A stretch of DNA of 64,000 nt from the NCBI RefSeq assembly GCF_018408855.1, contig NZ_AP024322.1, positions 1,178,001-1,242,000 on the forward strand. The letters run 5' to 3'. Under the pieces are notes generated by a model, which ran no database searches, was not told where the DNA came from, and saw nothing but the letters and a program-made list of their open reading frames with translations. Below are positions 44,124 to 53,095 of this stretch, piece by piece. The stretch's first letter is position 1. Each line of letters begins with the position of its first letter. The stretch is from Caballeronia sp. NK8. GTDB taxonomy: Bacteria; Pseudomonadota; Gammaproteobacteria; Burkholderiales; Burkholderiaceae. Made by a program: the position numbers and the translations under genes.

Positions 44124-44933
44124 TCAGGCGGTGGCCGCGATCAGTTGCGACGGCGCCTGCGTGTCCGCCGAGACGGTCAGCACTTCGTAGCCCGTCGGCG
44201 TGACGAGCACGGTGTGCTCCCACTGCGCCGAAAGGCTGCGGTCGCGCGTCTTGACGGTCCACTGGTCGGGCATGGTGCGGATTTCGCGGCGGCCGGCATT
44301 AATCATCGGCTCGACGGTGAAAATCATGCCCGCCTGCAATTCGATGCCCGTGCCCGGACGGCCGTAGTGCAGCACTTGCGGCTCCTCGTGGAACACCTGC
44401 CCGATGCCGTGGCCGCAGTATTCGCGCACGACGCTGTAACCCTGCGCTTCGGCGTGCTTCTGGATCGCCGCGCCGATATCGCCGAGATGCGCGCCGGGGC
44501 GCACCTGATCGATGCCGAGCCACATGCAGTCGAAGGTCGTCTGCACCAGGCGTTTCGCCAGAATCGAGCCCTCGCCCACGATGAACATGCGGCTCGTATC
44601 GCCGAAATAGCCGTTCTTGATGACGGTGATGTCGATATTGAGCGCGTCGCCGTTCTTCAGCACTTTCTCGCCGGGGATGCCGTGACAGATCACGTCGTTC
44701 ACGGAGATGCAGGTGGCTTTCGGGTACGGCGGATAGCCGGGCGGCTGATAATTGAGCGGTGCGGGAACGGTGCCCTGTTCCTTCACCATGTATTCGTGGC
44801 AGAGGCGATCGAGTTCCTCGGTCGTCACGCCGGGCGTGATGTGCGGCGTGATGAAATCGAGCACTTCGCTGGCGAGCCGGCAGGCGACGCGCATCTGCGC
44901 GATATCGTGGTCGTTTTTCAGCGTAATGGACAT
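44124..44933 (-). CDS. map: Methionine aminopeptidase, type I
   Basis: Removes the initiator methionine after deformylation. The 269-residue protein has the pita-bread fold with metal ligands in NIDITVIKNGYFGDTS, YCGHGIGQVFHEEP and FTVEPMI, ending in WEHTVLVTPTGYEVLT. The ATG at 44933 gives the standard type-I length; the frame goes on to 45107 but lacks homology. It is divergent from rpsB, as in E. coli. Confidence 0.96.
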   Translation of the reverse strand: MSITLKNDHDIAQMRVACRLASEVLDFITPHITPGVTTEELDRLCHEYMVKEQGTVPAPLNYQPPGYPPYPKATCISVNDVICHGIPGEKVLKNGDALNIDITVIKNGYFGDTSRMFIVGEGSILAKRLVQTTFDCMWLGIDQVRPGAHLGDIGAAIQKHAEAQGYSVVREYCGHGIGQVFHEEPQVLHYGRPGTGIELQAGMIFTVEPMINAGRREIRTMPDQWTVKTRDRSLSAQWEHTVLVTPTGYEVLTVSADTQAPSQLIAATA

Positions 44934-45087
44934 GACTTGGCTCAGAAATGCGTGTATGCGGCAGTGAGCCGCGAAAGCGGCATTATCGCACCTTAAGAAA
45001 TGCGCCGCACCCGGATAGTTTGGGGCCGCAAGCGCGGTGGCAAGGTGCCGGCGGGTGCGCGCGGGAAATCCGGTCCGGTCGTGCGGC

Positions 45088-45117
45088 TTGAGCCGACCAA
45101 TCCTCACATGCTATACT
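45088..45117 (+). promoter_or_regulatory. Probable rpsB promoter
   Basis: TTGAGC (45088-45093), an 18-base spacer, and TATACT (45112-45117) with the extended TG one base ahead. This is a good sigma-70 type promoter about 200 bases before the rpsB start. Confidence 0.75.
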
Positions 45118-45323
45118 CGCAGGCTAAGTCGTAATCCATCTTGCCGTCACGATCTTCCGGGACAATCGGATCATCTGAACGCAGTCACGGATCACGGCTT
45201 GGAATGTAGTTTCAAGTCGATTAGCAAGCCGGCGCACCCAGGGTGTCCGGCGTCCGGAAAGCGAAAAAACCGGGCGCGGGATGCGGCAGCCGGCTTAAGA
45301 CCCAACCCTCGCGGAGAATTTCC
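45118..45323 (+). promoter_or_regulatory. rpsB leader with a strong hairpin (candidate S2 autoregulatory RNA)
   Basis: Roughly 200 bases of untranslated leader. The central hairpin at 45228-45251 pairs GCCGG/CCGGC and CACCC/GGGTG; GCCGGC recurs near 45290, allowing an alternative pairing. S2-mediated autocontrol of rpsB-tsf is known for E. coli; that this leader works the same way is inference. Confidence 0.45.
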
Positions 45324-46076
45324 ATGGCAGTCACGATGCGTCAAATGCTGGAAGCGGGTGTCCACTTCGGTCACCAAACGCGCTTCTGGAACCCCAAGAT
45401 GGCCCCGTACATCTTCGGTCATCGCAACAAGATTCACATCATCAACCTCGAAAAGACCCTGCCGCTCTACAACGACGCGCTGAAGTACGTGCGCCAGTTG
45501 GCAGCGAACCGCGGCACGATTCTTTTCGTCGGCACGAAGCGCCAGTCGCGCGACACCATCGCGCAGGAAGCAGCGCGCGCCGGTATGCCGTTCGTCAACG
45601 CTCGCTGGCTCGGCGGCATGATGACCAACTTCAAGACGCTGAAGGTTTCGATCAAGCGCCTGAAGGACATGGAAGCAGCGCTGGAATCGGGTGAAACCGA
45701 GCGCATGAGCAAGAAGGAAGCGCTTCTGTTCGAACGCGAAATGGCCAAGCTGCAAAAGTCCATCGGCGGCGTGAAGGACATGGGCGGCATTCCTGACGCA
45801 ATGTTCGTCATCGACGTCGGCTACCACAAGATTGCTGTTACCGAAGCGAAGAAGCTCGGCATTCCGGTCATCGCCGTGGTCGACACGAACCACTCGCCGG
45901 AAGGCATCGACTACGTGATCCCGGGTAACGACGACGCGTCGAAGGCCGTGGCACTGTACGCCGAAGGCGTCGCTGACGCGATCCTCGAAGGCCGCGCGAA
46001 TGCGGTGAACGACGTGGTCCAGGCCGTGCGCAACGGCGAAGGCGACGAGTTCGTCGAGGTCAACGCAGAGGCGTAA
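45324..46076 (+). CDS. rpsB: 30S ribosomal protein S2
   Basis: A 250-residue structural protein of the small subunit, needed for S1 docking. Conserved start [25 protein letters not shown] and [10 protein letters not shown] at the end. ATG at 45324 has GGAGA, 7 bases upstream. It leads the rpsB-tsf-pyrH-frr cluster, with a terminator and attenuation possibility before tsf. Confidence 0.98.
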   Translation: MAVTMRQMLEAGVHFGHQTRFWNPKMAPYIFGHRNKIHIINLEKTLPLYNDALKYVRQLAANRGTILFVGTKRQSRDTIAQEAARAGMPFVNARWLGGMMTNFKTLKVSIKRLKDMEAALESGETERMSKKEALLFEREMAKLQKSIGGVKDMGGIPDAMFVIDVGYHKIAVTEAKKLGIPVIAVVDTNHSPEGIDYVIPGNDDASKAVALYAEGVADAILEGRANAVNDVVQAVRNGEGDEFVEVNAEA

Positions 46077-46095
46077 GCGCGCCCTGCGGCCGACA

Positions 46096-46129
46096 AAAAA
46101 GGGGGCTTTGCGAAAGGCCCCTTTTTTTT
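46096..46129 (+). terminator. Terminator between rpsB and tsf
   Basis: GGGGCTTT and AAAGGCCCC form the stem, with A-rich upstream and eight T downstream, 20 bases after the rpsB stop. Partial termination here would raise S2 over EF-Ts in amount. Confidence 0.9.
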
Positions 46130-46217
46130 AGCCGAAGCGATAGAAATGCCAATTTTCCTGCCGTGGGCGAGTAGTCAAGGCCGGCGGCACGTATCAAACA
46201 GACTCAAGGAGCGAATG

Positions 46218-47099
46218 ATGGCGGCAATTACCGCAAGCATGGTGGCAGAACTGCGCGCGAAGACCGATGCGCCGATGATGGAATGCAAGAAGGCGCTGAC
46301 GGAAGCCGACGGCGACATGGCGCGCGCGGAAGAGCTGCTGCGCGTGAAGCTCGGCAACAAGGCGAGCAAGGCGGCATCGCGCGTGACGGCTGAAGGCATC
46401 GTGACGGCGCACGTCGAAGGCGGCGTGGGCGCGCTCGTCGAGCTGAACTGCGAAACCGACTTCGTCGCGAAGAACGACGATTTCCTGGCCTTCGGCAAGA
46501 CGATCGCCGAACTGGTCGCCAAGCACAACCCGGCCGACGTGGCCGCGCTGTCGGCGCTGCCGCTGGAAAGTTCGACGGTCGACGCCGTGCGTCTGGCGCT
46601 CGTCGGCAAGATCGGTGAGAACCTGTCGATCCGCCGTTTCGTGCGCTTCGAGTCGGCCAACAAGGTCGCGTCGTACCTGCACGGCACGCGTATCGGCGTG
46701 CTGGTCGAGTTCACGGGCGCTGACGACCAGGTCGGCAAGGATGTCGCGATGCACGTCGCCGCGATGAAGCCGGTTTCGCTGTCGTCGGACGAAGTGCCGG
46801 CCGATCTGATCGCCAAGGAGCGCAGCATCGCCGAGCAGAAGGCCGCCGAGTCGGGCAAGCCGGCCGAGATCGTCGCGAAGATGGTCGACGGCTCGGTCCA
46901 GAAGTACCTGAAGGAAGTGTCGCTGCTGAACCAGCCGTTCGTGAAGAACGACAAGCAGACGATCGAACAAATGCTCAAGGCTGGCAACGCGTCGGTGCAG
47001 AAGTTCGCGCTGTTCGTGGTCGGCGAGGGCATCGAGAAGCGTCAGGACGACTTCGCAGCCGAAGTTGCGGCGCAAGTCGCGGCGGCCAAGCAGTCCTAA
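46218..47099 (+). CDS. tsf: Elongation factor Ts
   Basis: Guanine exchange factor of EF-Tu. The 293-residue product has the N-terminal UBA-like part ([26 protein letters not shown]) and the core signature ([15 protein letters not shown]). Two ATGs occur in a row at 46215 and 46218; the second has the better spacing (6 bases) from AAGGAG. It is separated from rpsB by a terminator-like hairpin, so read-through or another promoter feeds it. Confidence 0.97.
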   Translation: MAAITASMVAELRAKTDAPMMECKKALTEADGDMARAEELLRVKLGNKASKAASRVTAEGIVTAHVEGGVGALVELNCETDFVAKNDDFLAFGKTIAELVAKHNPADVAALSALPLESSTVDAVRLALVGKIGENLSIRRFVRFESANKVASYLHGTRIGVLVEFTGADDQVGKDVAMHVAAMKPVSLSSDEVPADLIAKERSIAEQKAAESGKPAEIVAKMVDGSVQKYLKEVSLLNQPFVKNDKQTIEQMLKAGNASVQKFALFVVGEGIEKRQDDFAAEVAAQVAAAKQS

Positions 47100-47168
47100 G
47101 GCAGCCTAAGGCTCGCTTAAGGCGCGTGTGCTGTCATAACGCGGCCGCGCGCCGGCCCGGCATGACCC

Positions 47169-47262
47169 GCGGCGGAACGTCCCGCCGCCCGTATTCAGCG
47201 ATCCGGTTCGCACCAGAGCGGGCGCGGTGAACTAGGGGTAAACCCTGATTCACCGCGCCCGC
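47169..47262 (+). repeat. Two hairpins between tsf and pyrH, including a perfect 14-bp inverted repeat
   Basis: GCGGCGG/CCGCCGC (47169-47188) is followed by GCGGGCGCGGTGAA (47218-47231) and its exact reverse complement TTCACCGCGCCCGC (47249-47262). The 17-base loop itself holds AGGG...CCCT. No T-tract follows. The gap 47100-47351 has no coding sequence. Confidence 0.85.
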
Positions 47263-47351
47263 CGCCCGATCCGGCCCGCTTGCAGTAAGCATTGTTTCAC
47301 CCCTACAGTTCTACGTTGTTGCAACCCTCCTCGGCGCGATCGGAAACTCAT

Positions 47352-48065
47352 ATGCCCACAGCCTACAAACGCGTACTCCTCAAACTCTCCGGCGAAGCCC
47401 TGATGGGCGACGATGCTTTCGGCATCAATCGCGCAACGATCGAAAGGATGGTGGCGGATGTCGCGGAGGTGGTGCGGATCGGCACGCAACTGGCCGTCGT
47501 GATCGGCGGCGGCAACATCTTTCGCGGCGTGGCGGGCGGCGCGGCCGGCATGGACCGCGCAACCGCCGACTACATGGGCATGCTCGCCACGATGATGAAC
47601 GCCCTCGCGCTGCAGGACGCGATGCGTCACGCGGGCATCGAGGCGCGCGTGCAGTCGGCGCTGCGCATGGATCAGGTGGTCGAACCTTATATCCGCCCGC
47701 GCGCGATCCGTCAGCTGGAAGAAGGCAAGGTCGTGATCTTCGCGGCCGGCACCGGCAACCCGTTCTTCACGACGGACACGGCAGCCGCGCTGCGCGGCTC
47801 GGAAATCGGCGCCGAAGTGGTGTTGAAAGCGACGAAGGTCGATGGCGTATACTCCGCCGACCCGAAGAAGGATCCGCACGCGACGCGCTACAGCACGATC
47901 AGCTTCGACGAAGCGATCGGCCGCAATCTGCAGGTGATGGACGCCACGGCGTTCGCGCTGTGCCGCGACCAGAAGCTGCCGATCCGCGTGTTCTCGATCA
48001 CGAAGCCGGGCGCATTGAAGCGCATCGTGCAGGGCGACGACGAAGGGACGCTCGTCCACGTGTAA
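47352..48065 (+). CDS. pyrH: UMP kinase
   Basis: Phosphorylates UMP to UDP with ATP; essential for pyrimidine nucleotides. The 237-residue amino-acid-kinase-fold protein has [15 protein letters not shown], the GGGNIFRG nucleotide loop, and [17 protein letters not shown]. The ATG at 47352 has only a weak GGAA. It lies 252 bp after tsf with strong structure between, and 93 bp before frr. Confidence 0.97.
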   Translation: MPTAYKRVLLKLSGEALMGDDAFGINRATIERMVADVAEVVRIGTQLAVVIGGGNIFRGVAGGAAGMDRATADYMGMLATMMNALALQDAMRHAGIEARVQSALRMDQVVEPYIRPRAIRQLEEGKVVIFAAGTGNPFFTTDTAAALRGSEIGAEVVLKATKVDGVYSADPKKDPHATRYSTISFDEAIGRNLQVMDATAFALCRDQKLPIRVFSITKPGALKRIVQGDDEGTLVHV

Positions 48066-48158
48066 ACTCACGCGATATCAGGCGCCGCGCGGCATGGCAA
48101 ACGCCGCGCGCGAAAATGCGCCGCTTTTCGCCAGTAAAACCCAGGTTTGGAGGTTCAA

Positions 48159-48719
48159 ATGAGTGTGGCTGACATTAAAAAGGGCGTCGACCAGAAGATG
48201 CAGCGGTCGATCGAAGCGTTCAAGGCCGATCTCGCCAAGATTCGCACAGGGCGTGCTCACACGGGCCTGCTCGACCACATCCAGGTCGATTACTACGGCT
48301 CGAATGTGCCCATCTCGCAAGTCGCGAACATGACGCTCGTCGATGCGCGCACGATCGGCGTGCAGCCGTGGGAAAAGAAGATGGTCCCGGTGGTCGAGAA
48401 GGCGATCCGCGAATCGGATCTCGGTCTGAACCCGGCAACCCAGGGCGACCTCATCCGCGTGCCGATGCCCGCGCTGACCGAAGAGCGTCGCCGCGAACTC
48501 ACGAAAGTCGTGAAGAGCGAAGGCGAAACCGCGAAGATCGCCGTGCGCAATCTGCGCCGCGACGCGAACGAGCAACTGAAAAAGCTCGTGAAGGACAAGG
48601 AGATTTCGGAAGACGACGAGCGCCGCGCAAGCGACGACGTGCAGAAGCTCACCGACAAGTTCGTCACCGAGATCGACAAGCTCGTTCAGACCAAAGAAGC
48701 CGAAATCATGACGGTGTGA
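48159..48719 (+). CDS. frr: Ribosome recycling factor
   Basis: Splits post-termination ribosomes together with EF-G. The 186-residue protein shows the family start [33 protein letters not shown], and the second domain [24 protein letters not shown] at 48159 has a full ribosome site, GGAGGT. It lies downstream of pyrH and before uppS; the 84-bp gap to uppS has an imperfect GC hairpin (48738-48770). Confidence 0.97.
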   Translation: MSVADIKKGVDQKMQRSIEAFKADLAKIRTGRAHTGLLDHIQVDYYGSNVPISQVANMTLVDARTIGVQPWEKKMVPVVEKAIRESDLGLNPATQGDLIRVPMPALTEERRRELTKVVKSEGETAKIAVRNLRRDANEQLKKLVKDKEISEDDERRASDDVQKLTDKFVTEIDKLVQTKEAEIMTV

Positions 48720-48803
48720 GGCCGTAGAAACGGTTCTGCCAGCCTCGCGCGCGCATGCTGCGAGGTTGGCTCTCACTCCCTCCGATTCCCAGATTCAGCG
48801 GCC

Positions 48804-49586
48804 ATGACCTATACCAGCTCTACCGTTACCGTGCCCGATGTCGCGGCTGTCCCGCGTCACGTCGCGATCATCATGGACGGCAATGGCCGTTGGGCGACCG
48901 AGCGGCGCCTGCCGCGCGTCGCCGGTCATACGCGCGGCGTCGACGCGGTTCGCGCAACCGTCGAGAGCTGCGCGCGGCGCGGTGTCGAATTCGTCACGCT
49001 GTTCGCGTTCAGCTCCGAAAACTGGCGTCGTCCGACCGACGAAGTGTCCTTCCTGATGCGCCTGTTCGTCACCGCGCTCGAGCGCGAAATCGGCAAGCTG
49101 CACGCGAACGGCATCCGCCTGCGCGTCGTCGGCGACATCGCCATGTTCGACGACCGCATCCGCGCGCTCATTCAGCGCGCCGAGACCAAGACGGCCCGCA
49201 ATACCCGCCTCACGCTCACTATCGCCGCCAACTACGGCGGGCGCTGGGACATCATGCAGGCTACCAAGAAGCTCATCGCGCAATCGCTCGAAACCGGCGT
49301 GCCGGCGCGCGTGGACGACGAATCGTTCGCCGAGCATCTCGCGATGGCTTACGCGCCGGAGCCGGATCTCTTCATCCGCACGGGCGGCGAGCAGCGCATC
49401 AGCAACTTCCTGCTGTGGCAGCTCGCGTACACCGAGCTTTATTTCACCGATACCTACTGGCCCGACTTCGACGCCGACGCGCTCGATCGCGCGATCGCGT
49501 CCTACGGCGACCGTGAGCGCCGCTTCGGGCGCACGAGCGCGCAGCTCGCTTCCCAATCGCAGAAGGCCGACACCCTTTCATGCTAA
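48804..49586 (+). CDS. uppS: Undecaprenyl diphosphate synthase
   Basis: A cis-prenyltransferase making the C55 carrier for peptidoglycan and other polymers. The 260-residue product has [13 protein letters not shown] with the catalytic Asp, [13 protein letters not shown], and the C-terminal [25 protein letters not shown]. It overlaps cdsA by 7 bases, so the two are coupled; both serve the envelope. Confidence 0.97.
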   Translation: MTYTSSTVTVPDVAAVPRHVAIIMDGNGRWATERRLPRVAGHTRGVDAVRATVESCARRGVEFVTLFAFSSENWRRPTDEVSFLMRLFVTALEREIGKLHANGIRLRVVGDIAMFDDRIRALIQRAETKTARNTRLTLTIAANYGGRWDIMQATKKLIAQSLETGVPARVDDESFAEHLAMAYAPEPDLFIRTGGEQRISNFLLWQLAYTELYFTDTYWPDFDADALDRAIASYGDRERRFGRTSAQLASQSQKADTLSC

Positions 49587-50392
49587 GAACCCGTGTCATC
49601 ACGGCAATCGTCCTGCTCGCGGTACTCGTGCCGGTCACGCTGTTCGCGCCGGTGGGCGCGTTCGGAGCCCTGATCGGTTTCGTCGTAGTGTTCGCGGCAT
49701 GGGAATGGGGGCGTCTGCTCAAGCTGAACGGGGCGGGGCCGGTGGCCTACGCGCTGGTCGCGGGCGTCGCGCTGATTTTCAGCGCCTTTCTGGGCGTCGC
49801 GCCCAGGCCGCTGTTTCAGATGGCGGCGATTTTCTGGGTCCTCGCGGGTCCTTTTGCACTCATACGAAAGCCGCAACTCGCAAGCGGCGCGTGGCGCGCG
49901 TTCCTGCTTTTCGCCGGAATCGTCGTGTTCGTCGCGTGCTGGCACGCGGTCGTCGCGGCCCGCACGGTGGGTGTGGCGTTCGTGCTATCGCTTCTGCTAG
50001 TAGTCTGGCTGGCTGACATAGGCGCATACTTCGCCGGAAAAGCGCTCGGCCGCCACAAACTCGCCCCGTCGATCAGCCCGGGCAAGACCTGGGAGGGCGC
50101 CCTCGGCGGGTGGCTCGCCGTTGTCATCATCGGCGCGCTCGCCGCGGCCACCGGCTTTTATGCACCCACCGTGTTCACGGCTTTCGTCGAGCATCTCGGC
50201 TGGGATCGCTCGTTCGTCGCGCTTTCCGTGCTGGTCGCGTTCAGCGTGGTCGGCGACCTGTTCGAGTCGCTGCTCAAGCGCCAGGCCGGCGTCAAGGATT
50301 CGAGCGGGCTCCTGCCGGGTCATGGCGGCGTCCTCGACCGCATCGACGCCTTGTTGCCCGTATTGCCGATCGCAATGCTGATGCTTGGCTAA
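49580..50392 (+). CDS. cdsA: Phosphatidate cytidylyltransferase
   Basis: Inner-membrane enzyme that makes CDP-diacylglycerol for all phospholipids. The 270-residue protein has about seven hydrophobic helices, [13 protein letters not shown], and the C-terminal signature [20 protein letters not shown] and [14 protein letters not shown]. It starts within the end of uppS. Confidence 0.95.
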   Translation: MLRTRVITAIVLLAVLVPVTLFAPVGAFGALIGFVVVFAAWEWGRLLKLNGAGPVAYALVAGVALIFSAFLGVAPRPLFQMAAIFWVLAGPFALIRKPQLASGAWRAFLLFAGIVVFVACWHAVVAARTVGVAFVLSLLLVVWLADIGAYFAGKALGRHKLAPSISPGKTWEGALGGWLAVVIIGALAAATGFYAPTVFTAFVEHLGWDRSFVALSVLVAFSVVGDLFESLLKRQAGVKDSSGLLPGHGGVLDRIDALLPVLPIAMLMLG

Positions 50393-50410
50393 TCGGCTAG
50401 AGAAGAATTT

Positions 50411-51628
50411 ATGCAAAAACGTCTCACATTGCTCGGCTCCACGGGCTCGATCGGCGACAGCACGCTCGATGTCGTGGCGCGGCACCCGGACCGTTTCTCG
50501 GTCTACGCGCTGAGCGCTCACCGCAACGGCGACAAACTCGTTGCCCAGTGCCTGAAATTCCAGCCCGAAGTGGCGGTCGTCGGCGATGCCGAAACCGCCG
50601 TGCGCGTCGCCGCGGCGTTGCGTGCTCAGGGCTGCAAGACGGAAGTGACGCACGGACCGGAAGCGCTCGTCGAGGTCGCCCGCGCGGCGTCGTGCGATAC
50701 GGTCGTCGCGGCGATCGTCGGCGCGGCGGGCCTCGCGCCCACGCTTGCCGCCGCGCGCGCCGGCAAGCGCATCCTGCTCGCGAACAAGGAAGCGCTCGTG
50801 ATGTCCGGCCAGATCTTCATGGACGCGGTGCGCGACAACGGCGCGATCCTGCTGCCGGTCGACAGCGAGCACAACGCCGTGTTCCAGTGCCTGCCGCCTT
50901 GCGCGGACAAGGAAGCGAAGCTCCACGGCGGCGTGTCGAAGATCATTCTGACGGCATCCGGCGGCCCGTTCCGCACCCGCGAACCCGCGACGCTCGTGAA
51001 CGTCACGCCCGAAGAGGCCGTCAAGCATCCGAACTGGGCGATGGGCCGCAAGATCTCCGTCGATTCCGCGACGATGATGAACAAGGGCCTCGAAGTGATC
51101 GAGGCGCACTGGCTGTTCGATCTGCCCGGCTCGCGCATCGAAGTGCTGATCCATCCGCAAAGCGTAATCCATTCGATGGTGTCCTACGCCGACGGCTCGG
51201 TGCTCGCGCAACTCGGCAATCCCGACATGCGGACGCCGATCGCGCACGCGCTGGCGTATCCTGACCGGGTGGACTCGGGCGTGGCGCCGCTCGATCTCGC
51301 GCAGATCGCCTCGCTTACGTTCGAAAAACCCGATTTCGCGCGCTTCCCTTGCCTTGCGCTGGCCATCCAGGCGCTGGAAGCGGGCGGCATCGCGAGCGCC
51401 GCGCTGAACGCGGCGAACGAAATCGCCGTGGAAGCGTTCCTCGAGCGCCGCATCGGCTTCATGGCGATCGGCGGCGTGGTGGAGCGCGTGCTGAACACGC
51501 TGCCGAACACGAGCGCCGCCACACTGTCCGACGTCCTCGCCGCCGATGCGAACGCACGCCGTCTCGCATCCCGTTTCGTCGCTGAGCTCACCGCGAGCGC
51601 GCCGGGCGCCGAACCCATCGCCCATTGA
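50411..51628 (+). CDS. dxr: 1-deoxy-D-xylulose 5-phosphate reductoisomerase
   Basis: First committed step of the MEP isoprenoid pathway, which feeds uppS. The 405-residue product has the NADPH motif [26 protein letters not shown], the metal/substrate block [17 protein letters not shown], and [10 protein letters not shown]. The start has AGAAGAA about 6 bases upstream, and it lies 18 bp after cdsA. Confidence 0.97.
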   Translation: MQKRLTLLGSTGSIGDSTLDVVARHPDRFSVYALSAHRNGDKLVAQCLKFQPEVAVVGDAETAVRVAAALRAQGCKTEVTHGPEALVEVARAASCDTVVAAIVGAAGLAPTLAAARAGKRILLANKEALVMSGQIFMDAVRDNGAILLPVDSEHNAVFQCLPPCADKEAKLHGGVSKIILTASGGPFRTREPATLVNVTPEEAVKHPNWAMGRKISVDSATMMNKGLEVIEAHWLFDLPGSRIEVLIHPQSVIHSMVSYADGSVLAQLGNPDMRTPIAHALAYPDRVDSGVAPLDLAQIASLTFEKPDFARFPCLALAIQALEAGGIASAALNAANEIAVEAFLERRIGFMAIGGVVERVLNTLPNTSAATLSDVLAADANARRLASRFVAELTASAPGAEPIAH

Positions 51629-51635
51629 GGCCGTC

Positions 51636-53018
51636 ATGAACTTTCTGACCGAAATCGTCGCCTTCGTCGTTGCGATAGGCGTACTCGTCGTCGTCCACGA
51701 ATTCGGTCACTACAGCGTCGCGCGACTGTGCGGCGTGAAAGTGCTGCGCTTCTCGGTCGGCTTCGGCAAGCCGCTCGTGCAGTGGGTCAGCAAGAAGACG
51801 GGCGTCGAATGGACCATCGCCGCGCTGCCGCTCGGCGGCTACGTGAAGATGCTCGACGAGCGCGAGATCGACCCCGACAGCGGCACGAAGATTCCCGCCG
51901 AGGACTTGCCGCGCGCCTTCAACCGTCAGAGCGTGGCCAAACGCATCGCGATCGTCGCGGCGGGGCCCATCGCCAACTTCCTGCTCGCAATCGCACTGTT
52001 TTCCGCCGTGTTCGCGGCCGGCGTGACCGAGCCCGCGGCGATCGTCTCGCAGCCCGCGCCGGACACGGCGGCGGCGCACGCAGGCTTCGAAGGCGGCGAG
52101 AAGGTTCTTTCGATGCGCGACGCGCAAGGCGGCGAGGCGCATCCGATCCGCTCGTGGTCCGACCTGCGCTGGAAGCTGCTCGATGCGTCGTTCGATCATC
52201 GGCGCATCGTGCTGACGGCGAAGACGCACGACGGCACCTTCGATTTCCCGATGAGCGTCGCCGCCATCACCGATGCCGACGCCGATCAGGACTTCATGGA
52301 CAAGCTCGGCTTCACGCCGGGCGGCGGCACGCTGACGGTCGCGGGTGTGGAAGCGGGCAGCGCCGCGCAGAAGGGTGGCCTGAAGGCCGGCGACACGCTG
52401 CGCGCGATCGACGGCCGCAATGTCGACAACGCGACGAGTTTCATCGACTACGTGAAGGCGCACGGTGCGAAGCCCGTGACGCTCGTGATCGAGCGCAACG
52501 GGCAGCGGGAATCCGTGCAGATCGTGCCGGACCTGAAGCGCGATGCGTCGACGGGCAAGGATATCGGCCGCATCGGCGCCGCGCTCGCGAATCAACTGCC
52601 GACCGTGGACGTGCGCTATGGTCCGCTCGAAAGCGTGCGCCTCGGCGTGAACCGCACGTGGGACATCAGCGTCTACTCGCTGCGCATGTTCGGGCGGATG
52701 ATCATCGGCGAGGCGTCGCTCAAGAATCTTTCCGGGCCGGTCACGATTGCCGACTATGCGGGAAAGAGCGCGAGACTCGGCGTAACCGCCTTTATTTCAT
52801 TTCTTGCGCTCGTCAGTATCAGTCTCGGAGTGTTGAACTTGTTACCGATTCCGGTATTGGACGGTGGGCATCTGTTATATTATTTGGTTGAGGCTGTTAC
52901 CGGCAAAGCCGTATCCGACCGCTGGCAGCTGGTTCTGCAAAGGGCGGGCCTGGTCTGCATCGTCGCGCTTTCGATGATCGCACTGTTCAATGACCTCGCT
53001 CGTCTGATTCGTTTTTGA
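51636..53018 (+). CDS. rseP: Regulated intramembrane protease RseP
   Basis: Site-2 zinc metalloprotease that cleaves anti-sigma factors and leftover signal peptides. The 460-residue product has HEFGH (21-25) in the first helix, a PDZ domain around 230-310 (VEAGSAAQKGGLKAGDTLRAID), and the LDG motif in LLPIPVLDGGHLLYYLVEA. It lies 7 bp after dxr and its stop overlaps the frame upstream of bamA. One clear PDZ is visible; the first, divergent PDZ would be near residue 130. Confidence 0.96.
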   Translation: MNFLTEIVAFVVAIGVLVVVHEFGHYSVARLCGVKVLRFSVGFGKPLVQWVSKKTGVEWTIAALPLGGYVKMLDEREIDPDSGTKIPAEDLPRAFNRQSVAKRIAIVAAGPIANFLLAIALFSAVFAAGVTEPAAIVSQPAPDTAAAHAGFEGGEKVLSMRDAQGGEAHPIRSWSDLRWKLLDASFDHRRIVLTAKTHDGTFDFPMSVAAITDADADQDFMDKLGFTPGGGTLTVAGVEAGSAAQKGGLKAGDTLRAIDGRNVDNATSFIDYVKAHGAKPVTLVIERNGQRESVQIVPDLKRDASTGKDIGRIGAALANQLPTVDVRYGPLESVRLGVNRTWDISVYSLRMFGRMIIGEASLKNLSGPVTIADYAGKSARLGVTAFISFLALVSISLGVLNLLPIPVLDGGHLLYYLVEAVTGKAVSDRWQLVLQRAGLVCIVALSMIALFNDLARLIRF

Positions 53019-53095
53019 TCCACTTTGACAATTTCTGGCGGCGTCTCTCGAGCGACCGCCGGAACGAATGCAGCTTTAAATACTGGGGAAGCACG

